Part shown: positions 1 to 8,017 of the stretch, piece after piece
How positions within the stretch are numbered: the stretch's first letter is position 1
How the letters are laid out: every line of letters starts with the position of its first letter
Origin: OMOG01 sp041485845
GTDB taxonomy: Bacteria; Acidobacteriota; Terriglobia; Bryobacterales; Bryobacteraceae
DNA length: 10,802 bases
Direction: 5' to 3'
NCBI GenBank assembly: GCA_041485845.1
Contig: JBGPKH010000280.1
Span: 1 to 10,802, forward strand
Program-made: the position numbers and the translations under genes
The notes under the pieces: generated by a model
What the model saw: only the letters and a program-made list of their open reading frames with translations
Told to the model about the DNA's origin: nothing
Databases searched by the model: none

Positions 1-13
1 CCGGTGAGTTCAC
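1..13 (-). CDS. Possible 5' end of a leftward gene (partial)
   Basis: On the minus strand an AAGGAG Shine-Dalgarno (plus-strand positions 19-24) sits 5 nt before a GTG at 13-11, and the frame is open to the window edge. Only four codons are visible (M-N-S-P), so no product can be named. The GTG also overlaps a TGA (12-10) ending a short Arg-rich minus-strand frame that I do not regard as coding. The call rests on the ribosome-binding site and spacing alone. It could be chance. Confidence 0.25.
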
Positions 14-68
14 CGCAACTCCTTTATTTTCAGCCCGCGCTGTTCGGCAAACTCACCCTTCCTATGAA

Positions 69-86
69 CGAGGACGGCCGTCCTCG
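69..86. promoter_or_regulatory. 18-bp perfect palindrome, possible operator
   Basis: The sequence cgaggacggccgtcctcg is identical to its reverse complement over all 18 bases. It lies downstream of the RraA-like gene and about 55 bp upstream of the possible leftward gene start at 13. There is no loop and no T-tract on either side, so it resembles a dimeric regulator site more than an intrinsic terminator. The rest of 14-226 shows no gene that I can support. Confidence 0.4.
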
Positions 87-226
87 CGTTGGCTCCGCGG
101 TGAGATCTGGTTACTGTCCAGGTTATTCTTCCGTGACGCCTAAGGCGGAGCCCGCGACAGGCAACGGGGCGGCGCCAACTGGGGCGCGGCGCGGACCGGG
201 CGGCCAACCCACTTCCGTTCGAGCAA

Positions 227-946
227 TCAGATGCGGCCGAACTTGGCCACCGCTTCCTTGATGGATTTGAACTTCTCGATGAACGGGATCATCGAGTGCT
301 CCGTGTTATCGAGGTCCTGGGCTTTCTTGAGAATGTCGGCAGCGCGCGCGCGCGGCACCGACGCCACGCCATCCTCATCGGCCACGATGATGTCGCCCGG
401 GTTCACGCGCACACCGGCGCAGGTGACCGGAACGTTCGTGCCGACTACCCGGAAATGGTTGATGGTGGTGGAAGGAACCACCCCGCGGCTGAACACGGGG
501 AACTGCAGCTTGCGTATCTGCGGGGTGTCGCGCACCGATCCATCGATCACCGCGCCGGCGAGGCCGCGGAATTTCATGGCAGTCGCCATCAGGCCGCCGA
601 TTCCGGCATAATCGGCGCCGTCTTCGAGCACCATCACGTAGACCGTCCCGGGGCCGGCCGCATCGATCGCATCCAGCATGCCTTGCGAGGCCGCGGAGCC
701 TTCCTTGTGTTCCTCCTTCTTGAGTTGCACGGTGACGGCCGGGCCTGCGAACTTGGCTACCGAGAGCGGGCGCATCTCGTGGGACATGTAGATCTTCTGC
801 CCGTAGAGTTGTTCCGTGGCGTCGGCCACCGAGGCGACCTCCACAGTGCGGAAACCCTCGATCAGCGGATCGCCCGAAGGTTGAGCCATCAACCAGATTG
901 CCGCCGAAACCGCGACGAGGCCGGCGACACATAGGGTGCGTTTCAT
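227..946 (-). CDS. Secreted RraA / HMG-aldolase-like family protein
   Basis: The 239-residue product belongs to the RraA-like fold, which includes 4-hydroxy-4-methyl-2-oxoglutarate/oxaloacetate aldolases and RNase E inhibitors, and is often mislabelled demethylmenaquinone methyltransferase. Visible family signatures are the GGLMATA loop (117-123), the G-x-V-x-D-G-S-V-R-D strand with the Arg139-Asp140 pair that binds metal and substrate in the aldolases, the FPVFSRG strand (149-155), and the late PGD...DEDGV block (183-194). I chose the ATG at 946 rather than an upstream non-ATG start because it begins a signal peptide (MKR, then a hydrophobic stretch ending near MAQ at 20-22) and has GGAGG/AGGA upstream. 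Export argues against a role in cytoplasmic RNase E control; a periplasmic aldolase or lyase is more likely but the substrate is unknown. It is transcribed divergently from the secreted nucleoside hydrolase. Confidence 0.88.
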   Translation of the reverse strand: MKRTLCVAGLVAVSAAIWLMAQPSGDPLIEGFRTVEVASVADATEQLYGQKIYMSHEMRPLSVAKFAGPAVTVQLKKEEHKEGSAASQGMLDAIDAAGPGTVYVMVLEDGADYAGIGGLMATAMKFRGLAGAVIDGSVRDTPQIRKLQFPVFSRGVVPSTTINHFRVVGTNVPVTCAGVRVNPGDIIVADEDGVASVPRARAADILKKAQDLDNTEHSMIPFIEKFKSIKEAVAKFGRI

Positions 947-1011
947 TCCTGTTTGTTCCTCCCGTGAAAAGGTTAACGCAATTCGCGTGTGGGGGGTTAT
1001 ACTGCTCCCCA
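947..1011. promoter_or_regulatory. Divergent promoter region with symmetrical -10
   Basis: This 65-bp spacer must carry promoters for both the RraA-like gene (minus) and the nucleoside hydrolase (plus). The plus strand has TATACT at 998-1003, with a weak TTAACG (973-978) as -35 at 19-bp spacing. The minus strand reads TATAAC over 1001-996, so the same AT-rich core could serve both directions. A plus-strand transcript would start near 1009-1012, at or next to the ATG at 1012. The RraA side has a normal leader with GGAGG. Confidence 0.45.
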
Positions 1012-2019
1012 ATGACCCGCTATCTGATTTCGGCGATCGTCTCGCTCCTGATGTGCGCGGGAGTGGCTACAGCCGCGGAGCCCGTTCCGCTGATTTTCGA
1101 CACCGACATGGGTAATGACATCGATGACGCCCTGGCGCTGGCGGTGATTCACGCACTGCAATCGCGCGGCGAGGCGAAGCTGCTGGCGGTCACCATCACC
1201 AAAGACAACCGCTACGCGGCGCCCTATGTCGACCTGGTGAATACATTTTACGGGCGAGGCGATGTTCCGGTCGGAGTGGTGCGGAATGGAAAAACGCCGA
1301 ACGACAGCGCGATGATTCGCGTCCCGGTGGAGCGGAAGAATGCGAACGGATCGTACGTCTACCCGCGCCGCTTGACGGACGGCGCGAAGGCCGCGGACGC
1401 GGTAGCGGTCCTGCGCCGTGCGCTCGCGGCGGAGAAAGATGGCAGCGTGGTCATCGTGCAGGTGGGCTTCAGCACGAACCTCGCCGCGCTGCTGGTCTCC
1501 GGTCCGGATGGCGCGAGTCCTTTGTCCGGTGCGCGGCTGGTGGCGCAGAAGGTCCGCTTGCTGAGCGCCATGGCGGGTCACTTCCCGGCGGGCGCGCCGG
1601 AATACAACGTGAAGACGGACATTCCGGCGGCGCAGAAGGTCTTTCACGAATGGCCGGCGCCGATCGTGTTCAGCGGTTTCGAGATCGGGCAGGCGCTGCT
1701 GTTCCCGGCGGCGAGTATCGATGCGGACTTTGCATGGGTGCGCGATCATCCGGTCGCCGAAGCCTACCGCTCCTACATGCGCATGCCCTACGACCGCCCG
1801 ACATGGGATCTGACCGCGGTGCTTTATGGAGTACGGCCCGACCGTAACTATTTTTCGCTCTCACCCGTGGGCCGGGTGACCGTGGACGAGAAAGGTCAGA
1901 CGCATTTTGCGGCGGATCCCGGTGGTAGGCACCGGTTTTTGGTGCTGGGAGGGGATCAGAAAGCCCGCACGCTGGAGACCTTGATCCTGTTGTCCAGCCA
2001 GCCGCGGGGACAGCCTTAG
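1012..2019 (+). CDS. Secreted nucleoside hydrolase (IUNH family)
   Basis: The 335-residue product is an inosine-uridine nucleoside hydrolase homologue; family members split the N-glycosidic bond of ribonucleosides into base and ribose. The calcium-binding signature DTDMGNDIDD is at residues 30-39, just after the signal peptide (MTRYLISAIVSLLMCAGVATA, cleavage near 21-22), and a late Asp in the RPTWDLTAVLYG segment (Asp266) fits the C-terminal metal ligand. The length matches the family. The start is the ATG that opens the signal peptide; the frame extends further upstream but that part overlaps the RraA-like gene and looks non-coding. No Shine-Dalgarno precedes the ATG (upstream bases ctgctcccca), so the mRNA may be leaderless. 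Periplasmic location suggests nucleoside scavenging, or a relative acting on another N-glycoside. It converges on the PLP enzyme gene. Confidence 0.9.
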   Translation: MTRYLISAIVSLLMCAGVATAAEPVPLIFDTDMGNDIDDALALAVIHALQSRGEAKLLAVTITKDNRYAAPYVDLVNTFYGRGDVPVGVVRNGKTPNDSAMIRVPVERKNANGSYVYPRRLTDGAKAADAVAVLRRALAAEKDGSVVIVQVGFSTNLAALLVSGPDGASPLSGARLVAQKVRLLSAMAGHFPAGAPEYNVKTDIPAAQKVFHEWPAPIVFSGFEIGQALLFPAASIDADFAWVRDHPVAEAYRSYMRMPYDRPTWDLTAVLYGVRPDRNYFSLSPVGRVTVDEKGQTHFAADPGGRHRFLVLGGDQKARTLETLILLSSQPRGQP

Positions 2020-2029
2020 GACTCGTCTT

Positions 2030-2094
2030 GAAACAACCTTCTCGTCGCTCCCTTTGGTCGCGGCTCCGTAACTTGCAATTGGCAGCGTTGTTTC
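2030..2094. repeat. Convergent intergenic region: GC-rich interspersed repeat within an inverted repeat
   Basis: An 8-bp inverted repeat (gaaacaac 2030-2037, gttgtttc 2087-2094) encloses a copy of the 12-mer ggtcgcggctcc (2056-2067). The same 12-mer occurs in inverted orientation at 5977-5988 and an 11-mer version at 5934-5944. It lies between the 3' ends of two convergent genes, where a bidirectional terminator or a REP-like element would be expected. No coding potential is seen. Confidence 0.5.
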
Positions 2095-2101
2095 GTGACA
2101 A

Positions 2102-2119
2102 GGCCTTAGACTCAAGGCC
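2102..2119 (-). terminator. Hairpin at the end of the PLP enzyme gene
   Basis: Arms ggcctt (2102-2107) and aaggcc (2114-2119) are complementary across a 6-nt loop that contains the TGA stop of the PLP enzyme. The stem is only 6 bp and no strong T-tract follows on either strand, so termination activity is uncertain. Confidence 0.25.
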
Positions 2120-3020
2120 AGAGACTGGTGCTGAGATATTTCATTCCGGAGTCGTTGACCAGCGTGACCACGGTGCGGCCGTCGAGTAGTTTTAAGGCCG
2201 CCGCGATGTTGGCGCCTGAAGAAAAGCCGGCGAAGATGCCTTCCTCGCGCGCCAGCCGGCGGGCCGCGAGGATCGCCTCCTCATCGCCGATGGCGATGCG
2301 TCCATCCACGTGATCGCGATTGACCAGCGGCAGGCCGGGCATGGAATAGCCGCCGCCTTGAATGCAGTGCCGCGGGGCGGCCGGCTCCACCATAAAACAT
2401 TCGATGGCCGGATTGTATTCCTTGAACGCGGCGGCGCAACCGGCGAAGGCGCCTCCCGTTCCGGCGAAATCGCAGAAGGCGTCGATGCGCCCTCCGGATT
2501 GCCGCAGAATCTCGGGGCCGGTGTGGAGATAGTGCGCGCGGAAATTCCCGCGGTGACGGAACTGGTCGGCGCGAAATGCACGCCGTTCGCCAACGACCTG
2601 TTGCGCGACCTGCTCCACCAGCTCCAGGTCGCCGCCGGAGACCTGGCCGGGCTGCGAATCGGGCAGTTGGTCGACCAGTACGACCTCCGCTCCCAGAGCC
2701 CGCATCATGCGCGCGCGCTCGGCTGAGTTGCCCTTCGACATCACCGCCACGAACGGGTAGCCTTTCACGCCGCAGACGATAGCGAGTCCGGTACCCGTGT
2801 TGCCGCTGGTCAGCTCGACAACCGTTTGGCCGGGTCGGAGGCTGCCGTCGGCTTCGGCGTCTTCGATAATCTGGCGCGCGATGCGGTCCTTCTTCGAATG
2901 GCCGGGATTCAGATATTCCAGCTTGGCGAGCAGCCGTCCGCTCAGGCCACGGGTGAGTCGTGACAACTCCACCAGCGGCGTTTCGCCGATGGCTTCCACC
3001 GCGGAAGGAAGTATGCTCAA
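2112..3020 (-). CDS. PLP-dependent cysteine synthase family enzyme
   Basis: The 302-residue product is a fold-type II PLP enzyme of the cysteine synthase / cystathionine beta-synthase group, which carries out beta-replacement on activated serine. The Schiff-base lysine is Lys44 in NPGHSKKDR. The substrate loop TSGNTG (71-76), PLP-phosphate loop AGTGG (186-190), SSGAN (267-271) and the DSG serine that contacts the pyridine nitrogen (Ser291) are all present, so it should be active. The segment before IQGGGY (220-225) looks shorter than in relatives I remember. The start is TTG at 3020, chosen because it leaves the usual ten residues before IGETPLVEL; AGGAG lies 12 nt upstream, inside the preceding gene. 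It follows the permease remnant by 9 nt in the same frame. O-acetylserine sulfhydrylase is the likeliest activity; cystathionine beta-synthase or another beta-substitution cannot be excluded. Confidence 0.9.
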   Translation of the reverse strand: MSILPSAVEAIGETPLVELSRLTRGLSGRLLAKLEYLNPGHSKKDRIARQIIEDAEADGSLRPGQTVVELTSGNTGTGLAIVCGVKGYPFVAVMSKGNSAERARMMRALGAEVVLVDQLPDSQPGQVSGGDLELVEQVAQQVVGERRAFRADQFRHRGNFRAHYLHTGPEILRQSGGRIDAFCDFAGTGGAFAGCAAAFKEYNPAIECFMVEPAAPRHCIQGGGYSMPGLPLVNRDHVDGRIAIGDEEAILAARRLAREEGIFAGFSSGANIAAALKLLDGRTVVTLVNDSGMKYLSTSLWP

Positions 3021-3029
3021 TTTCAGCCG

Positions 3030-3425
3030 CTACTCCTGCCGCAGGGCCAGTACCGGGTCAGTGCGCGCGGCGCGACGGCCGGGCAGGTAGCCCGCAATAC
3101 AGGCCACGGCGGCCACCAAAAGGCCGACGGTTCCAAAAGTCAAGGGATCGTACGCGGGGATATCGAACAGCAGGTTGCCCATCAGCCGGGTGACGGCCAA
3201 ACCGCAGACGATCCCCATCGCGATACCGAGAATCGCCAGGCGCATCCCCTGTCCCACCACGAGGCGCAGCACATCCGAGGGACGCGCGCCCAGCGCCATG
3301 CGGAGGCCGATTTCGCCGGTCCGCTGAGCGACCATGTACGCCATCACGCCGTAGATGCCGACCGCGGCCGGGCTGCGGGACAGCGTGCGGAATGCATATT
3401 TCAGATCTCGCCAGACAGATCCCAT
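3030..3425 (-). pseudogene. ABC/ADOP-type FtsX-MacB permease with large internal deletion
   Basis: The 131-residue frame joins two ends of a protein family that normally runs to about 800 residues. Residues 1-19 (MGSVWRDLKYAFRTLSRSP) match the N-terminal segment of acidobacterial duplicated orphan permeases. From about residue 20 the sequence is the C-terminal FtsX/MacB domain: GIYGVMAY, then QRTGEIGLRMALGA, transmembrane helices near 61-80 and 97-113, and the closing PGRRAARTDPVLALRQE. The whole periplasmic MacB core and the first FtsX domain are missing, and the join is in frame near position 3369. A single remaining FtsX half without the periplasmic domain is unlikely to work as a transporter. 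No clear ribosome-binding site precedes the ATG at 3425. It lies 88 bp after the PQQ dehydrogenase and 9 nt before the PLP enzyme. Confidence 0.8.
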
Positions 3426-3513
3426 ATTCCAATATGTTGGCACAGGCGGGTGGCACTTGAAACAGAGACGCGGCCGTGAAGGAGCGGACCACGCTGAACG
3501 CCGGATTGCCCCC

Positions 3514-5079
3514 CTACAACCCGAACACATACAGGACGCGATTGGCCGCGATGGCCACGCACTGCCGGCCGTCGATGGTGAACGATACGGGGTTCGCAGC
3601 GATCTGCCCGCCGGTCTGAAAGTCCCAAAGCGGCTTCCCCGTCCGCGCATCGAGCGCGAAGAAGTTGCCTTCGTCGGAACCTGAGAATACCAGCCCGCCC
3701 GCGGTGGCCAACACTCCCGCCCAGGGCGCGGAGTGCATCGGGAACTCCCAGCGCATTTCGCCGGTGGTTGGATCGAGGGCGCGGATGGCCCCCGATTTTT
3801 CACCGTTGGGGATGTCGCTTTCACCGCCGCCGGCGAAAAAGGCGCCGGGTTTGTAGTCGGCCTCGCGCTTGTAATAGATGGATCCGATCTCGCGCACGGC
3901 GACATAGAAGAGGTTGGTCCGCGGGCTGTAGGCGGGACTGAACCAAACGGTCGCGCCGTTCAGGTTCGGCCAGACCAGCGTGCCCTCTTCGCTTGGTTCG
4001 GTGTTGGGAACGACTAGAGGACGCCCGCGATCGTCGAGGCCTTTGGCCCAGGTCTGCTTGGCATAGGGGCGGCCGGCGATGAACTCGCCGCTCGATCGAT
4101 CCAAAACGTAGTAGAAGGCGTTGCGGTTGGCGCTGGCGATCAGCTTCCGTTTTCTACCGCGGATTTCGGCGTCGAACAGCACGGGAACATGCGTGGAATC
4201 CCAGTCGTGCGAATCGTGCGGAGTGAACTGAAAGTGCCAGCGCAGGGCGCCGGTATTGCCGTCGAGCGCCACCATCGAGCAGGTGTAGAGGTTGTCCCCC
4301 GGGCGCGAATCCCCATTCCAATCGGGCCCGGGGTTACCGACGCCCCAGTAGACCAGGTTGAGGTCGGAGTCGTATGCGCCCGTCACCCAGGTGGATCCGC
4401 CGCCGGTCTTCCAGGCGTCGCCGGACCAGGTTTCGTGGCCGGGCTCGCCGGGTCCGGGGATAGTCCAGAAGCGCCAGGCGCGCCGGCCGGTTTTGGCGTC
4501 GTAGGCATCCACGAATCCGCGGATGCCGGCTTCACCGCCGCTGACACCCACCACCACCTTGCCGCGGATGGCGAGCGGCGCAAGCGTCATGCTGTATCCG
4601 GTCTTGTAGTCCTCGACCTTAGTGGTCCACCGCTCTGCGCCGCTATGGATGTCGAGGGCCACCAGGTAACAATCGAGCGTGGCCACGAATAGCTGATTGT
4701 CGAGGATCGCGGGTCCGCGGCTGACGCGTCCGAACCCGATGGACTGGTAGTCCTGCGGAATGGTCCGCTTCCATGTCCAAAGCTCGCGTCCGGTGCGAAC
4801 GTCGAGAGCCGCGGCAGTGTTCGGTCCGGTGACGTACATCACGCCATCGGCCACCAGCGGGGAGACTTCCGTGCGCGGTCCGGGAAACTGGTAAGCCCAC
4901 TTCACGCGCAGTCCCGCCACATTGGCGGGAGTCAGTTGCGCCAGCGGAGAGAAGCGGTGGCCCAGGTAGTTGCCGGAATAGGTAATCCAGTTCCCGGGTT
5001 CTTTCGAGGCATCGACGATTCGCTCGTAGGGCACCTGAGCGAAGGCGTTCACGGCAATCAACAGCGGCCACCACTTCAT
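3514..5079 (-). CDS. PQQ-dependent alcohol dehydrogenase-like beta-propeller protein
   Basis: The 521-residue periplasmic protein is a quinoprotein propeller of the methanol/ethanol dehydrogenase family without a fused cytochrome domain. The signal peptide is MKWWPLLIAVNAFA. Repeated ALDxxTGxxxW blades are visible at about 91, 141, 193, 271, 434 and 475. Active-site matches are the calcium ligands Glu183 (GGEAGIRG) and Asn249 (GVGNPGPDW), the stacking Trp231 (GGGSTW), and Asp292 in TPHDSHDWD, equivalent to the catalytic Asp303 of MxaF. The vicinal Cys-Cys pair of classical enzymes is replaced by Gly115-Phe116. It should oxidise an alcohol or similar substrate with PQQ and pass electrons to the diheme cytochrome encoded just upstream; the two genes share an ATGA overlap. 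A GAGGGGG Shine-Dalgarno precedes the ATG. The substrate is unknown, and no PQQ biosynthesis gene is in the window. Confidence 0.9.
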   Translation of the reverse strand: MKWWPLLIAVNAFAQVPYERIVDASKEPGNWITYSGNYLGHRFSPLAQLTPANVAGLRVKWAYQFPGPRTEVSPLVADGVMYVTGPNTAAALDVRTGRELWTWKRTIPQDYQSIGFGRVSRGPAILDNQLFVATLDCYLVALDIHSGAERWTTKVEDYKTGYSMTLAPLAIRGKVVVGVSGGEAGIRGFVDAYDAKTGRRAWRFWTIPGPGEPGHETWSGDAWKTGGGSTWVTGAYDSDLNLVYWGVGNPGPDWNGDSRPGDNLYTCSMVALDGNTGALRWHFQFTPHDSHDWDSTHVPVLFDAEIRGRKRKLIASANRNAFYYVLDRSSGEFIAGRPYAKQTWAKGLDDRGRPLVVPNTEPSEEGTLVWPNLNGATVWFSPAYSPRTNLFYVAVREIGSIYYKREADYKPGAFFAGGGESDIPNGEKSGAIRALDPTTGEMRWEFPMHSAPWAGVLATAGGLVFSGSDEGNFFALDARTGKPLWDFQTGGQIAANPVSFTIDGRQCVAIAANRVLYVFGL

Positions 5080-5822
5080 GGTTTCCCCCTCAAGCCGGCG
5101 AGATAAGCCACAATGTCATCCAGCTCGGCGGCGCTCAGCGATCGCTCAAAAGACGGCATGGGACTTTCCTGCTTCAGGCGGCGCAGTTCTTTGAGCTCCG
5201 TCTTGCGAAAGCTGTGGAATTTCGCCTTGGCGTCCTTGAGCTGAATGGTGAAGGAGTCTTCGTTCACGCGGATGCCGCGAACGGTTTCGCCGGATGGCGT
5301 CACGGCGGCAACGTAGAGGAAGCCCTCCGGCAGCGAGTCAGTGGGCTGGAGGAGAGTGTGCCGGAGCCAGGCGGCATTGCGGCGGGCGCCGATATCGCTG
5401 AGCTCCGGGCCGATTCCTTCTCCCTTCCCGCCGGCCATGTGGCAGCTCGGGCAGCCCTTGGATTCGTAAACGGCTTCCCCGCGTGTGGGATCGCCGGCGA
5501 GAATCTCCGGCGGCGTCGAGCCGAGAGATCGGACATACGCCGCCACGCCGGCCACTTCGCGGGGATTCAACTGCCAGGCGCCCGGCATCTCCGGCGGGAT
5601 GCCGCCGGAAATCACTTTGCGCAGGGCAGCGTCATCGGGGGCCTTGTAGAGCGTGGGACGGTTCAGGCTGGGACCGCGTCCTCCGGTTCCGGTCTGGCCG
5701 TGACAGAGCGCGCATTGCGATTCGAAGATTTTTTTGCCCACTGCGACGTCCGGGGGCGATTCGGCAGGGGGTTGTGCCGCTGCCGTGGCGAGCATGGCGA
5801 GAGCGAAGATCCACCGGTGCAC
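5076..5822 (-). CDS. Secreted diheme cytochrome c
   Basis: The 248-residue protein has a signal peptide (MHRWIFALAMLATAAA) and two CxxCH heme sites, CALCH (37-41) and CPSCH (124-128). Likely axial methionines are Met79 (PPEMPGAW) and Met222 (ESPMPSF). The second domain has an insertion of about 50 residues (roughly 165-215, containing a T-P-S-G-E-T-V-R-G turn) between heme and methionine, as in heme-binding domains common in planctomycetes and acidobacteria. The start is a GTG at 5822: the frame closes shortly upstream, and the next ATG, at codon 10, would cut the signal peptide. No clear ribosome-binding site is seen. Its stop overlaps the ATG of the PQQ dehydrogenase by 4 nt, so the two are probably co-translated and this is the electron acceptor for that enzyme. 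Confidence 0.9.
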   Translation of the reverse strand: MHRWIFALAMLATAAAQPPAESPPDVAVGKKIFESQCALCHGQTGTGGRGPSLNRPTLYKAPDDAALRKVISGGIPPEMPGAWQLNPREVAGVAAYVRSLGSTPPEILAGDPTRGEAVYESKGCPSCHMAGGKGEGIGPELSDIGARRNAAWLRHTLLQPTDSLPEGFLYVAAVTPSGETVRGIRVNEDSFTIQLKDAKAKFHSFRKTELKELRRLKQESPMPSFERSLSAAELDDIVAYLAGLRGKP

Positions 5823-5861
5823 TTGGGGTTCAAGTCTACCACGAAAGGCGGGGGGTGAAGC

Positions 5862-6046
5862 TCACGCCACCGGGGTTGGGGTGCCTAAGAGTTTTGGGGA
5901 TTTCGCGATTCAGCGGCGGTAACCGCCCTGACTGGTCGCGGCTCGGTTACGGTTGTGCTGATTCAGCGTGAGCTATGGAGCCGCGACCGTAGGAAGCGGT
6001 CGGCAGGCGAGGATTTCCCGAGTCCGGGTAAGCACCGCCGGGGTTG

Positions 6047-6061
<15 letters not shown>
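5862..6061. repeat. 15-bp direct repeat bracketing the kinase-cytochrome spacer
   Basis: The 15-mer tcacgccaccggggt occurs at 5862-5876 and again at 6047-6061. The right copy is the end of the kinase gene (codons for T-P-V-A and the TGA); the left copy is non-coding. A near-match, ccgccggggttg at 6035-6046, resembles ccaccggggttg at 5867-5878. The repeats enclose 170 bp containing the REP-like doublet, as if a segment had been inserted or tandemly duplicated here. Confidence 0.6.
5934..5988. repeat. REP-like doublet: two inverted copies of a GC-rich repeat
   Basis: ggtcgcggctc (5934-5944) is exactly complementary to gagccgcgacc (5978-5988), with 33 nt between. The small inverted repeat gctg-att-cagc (5957-5967) lies at the centre, so the 55-nt unit could fold into an imperfect long hairpin. 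Just to the left, ggcggt/accgcc (5915-5927) forms another short inverted repeat. The 11-mer core also occurs in the other intergenic region (2056-2066). This resembles the head-to-head arrangement of bacterial REP/BIME elements. The whole spacer 5823-6046 has no supported gene. Confidence 0.6.

Positions 6062-8013
<1,952 letters not shown>

Positions 8014-8017
<4 letters not shown>

Noticed and set aside
148..166. Possible fourth copy of the GC-rich repeat (ggagcccgcgac)
   Set aside because: It needs an insertion within the core and the flanks do not match the other copies.
10..207. 65-codon minus-strand frame ending in a GTGA overlap
   Set aside because: The N-terminal two thirds is Arg-rich and low in protein-like character, no ribosome-binding site supports its start, and the overlap is explained as well by chance.
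342..354. Alternating CG run, possible Z-DNA
   Set aside because: It is only 13 nt and encodes an ordinary Arg-Ala run within the RraA-like gene.
3426..3905. Upstream extension of the permease frame
   Set aside because: It runs antisense-like in another frame through the PQQ dehydrogenase gene and is Ser/Pro/Arg rich without homology; permease similarity begins exactly at the ATG at 3425.
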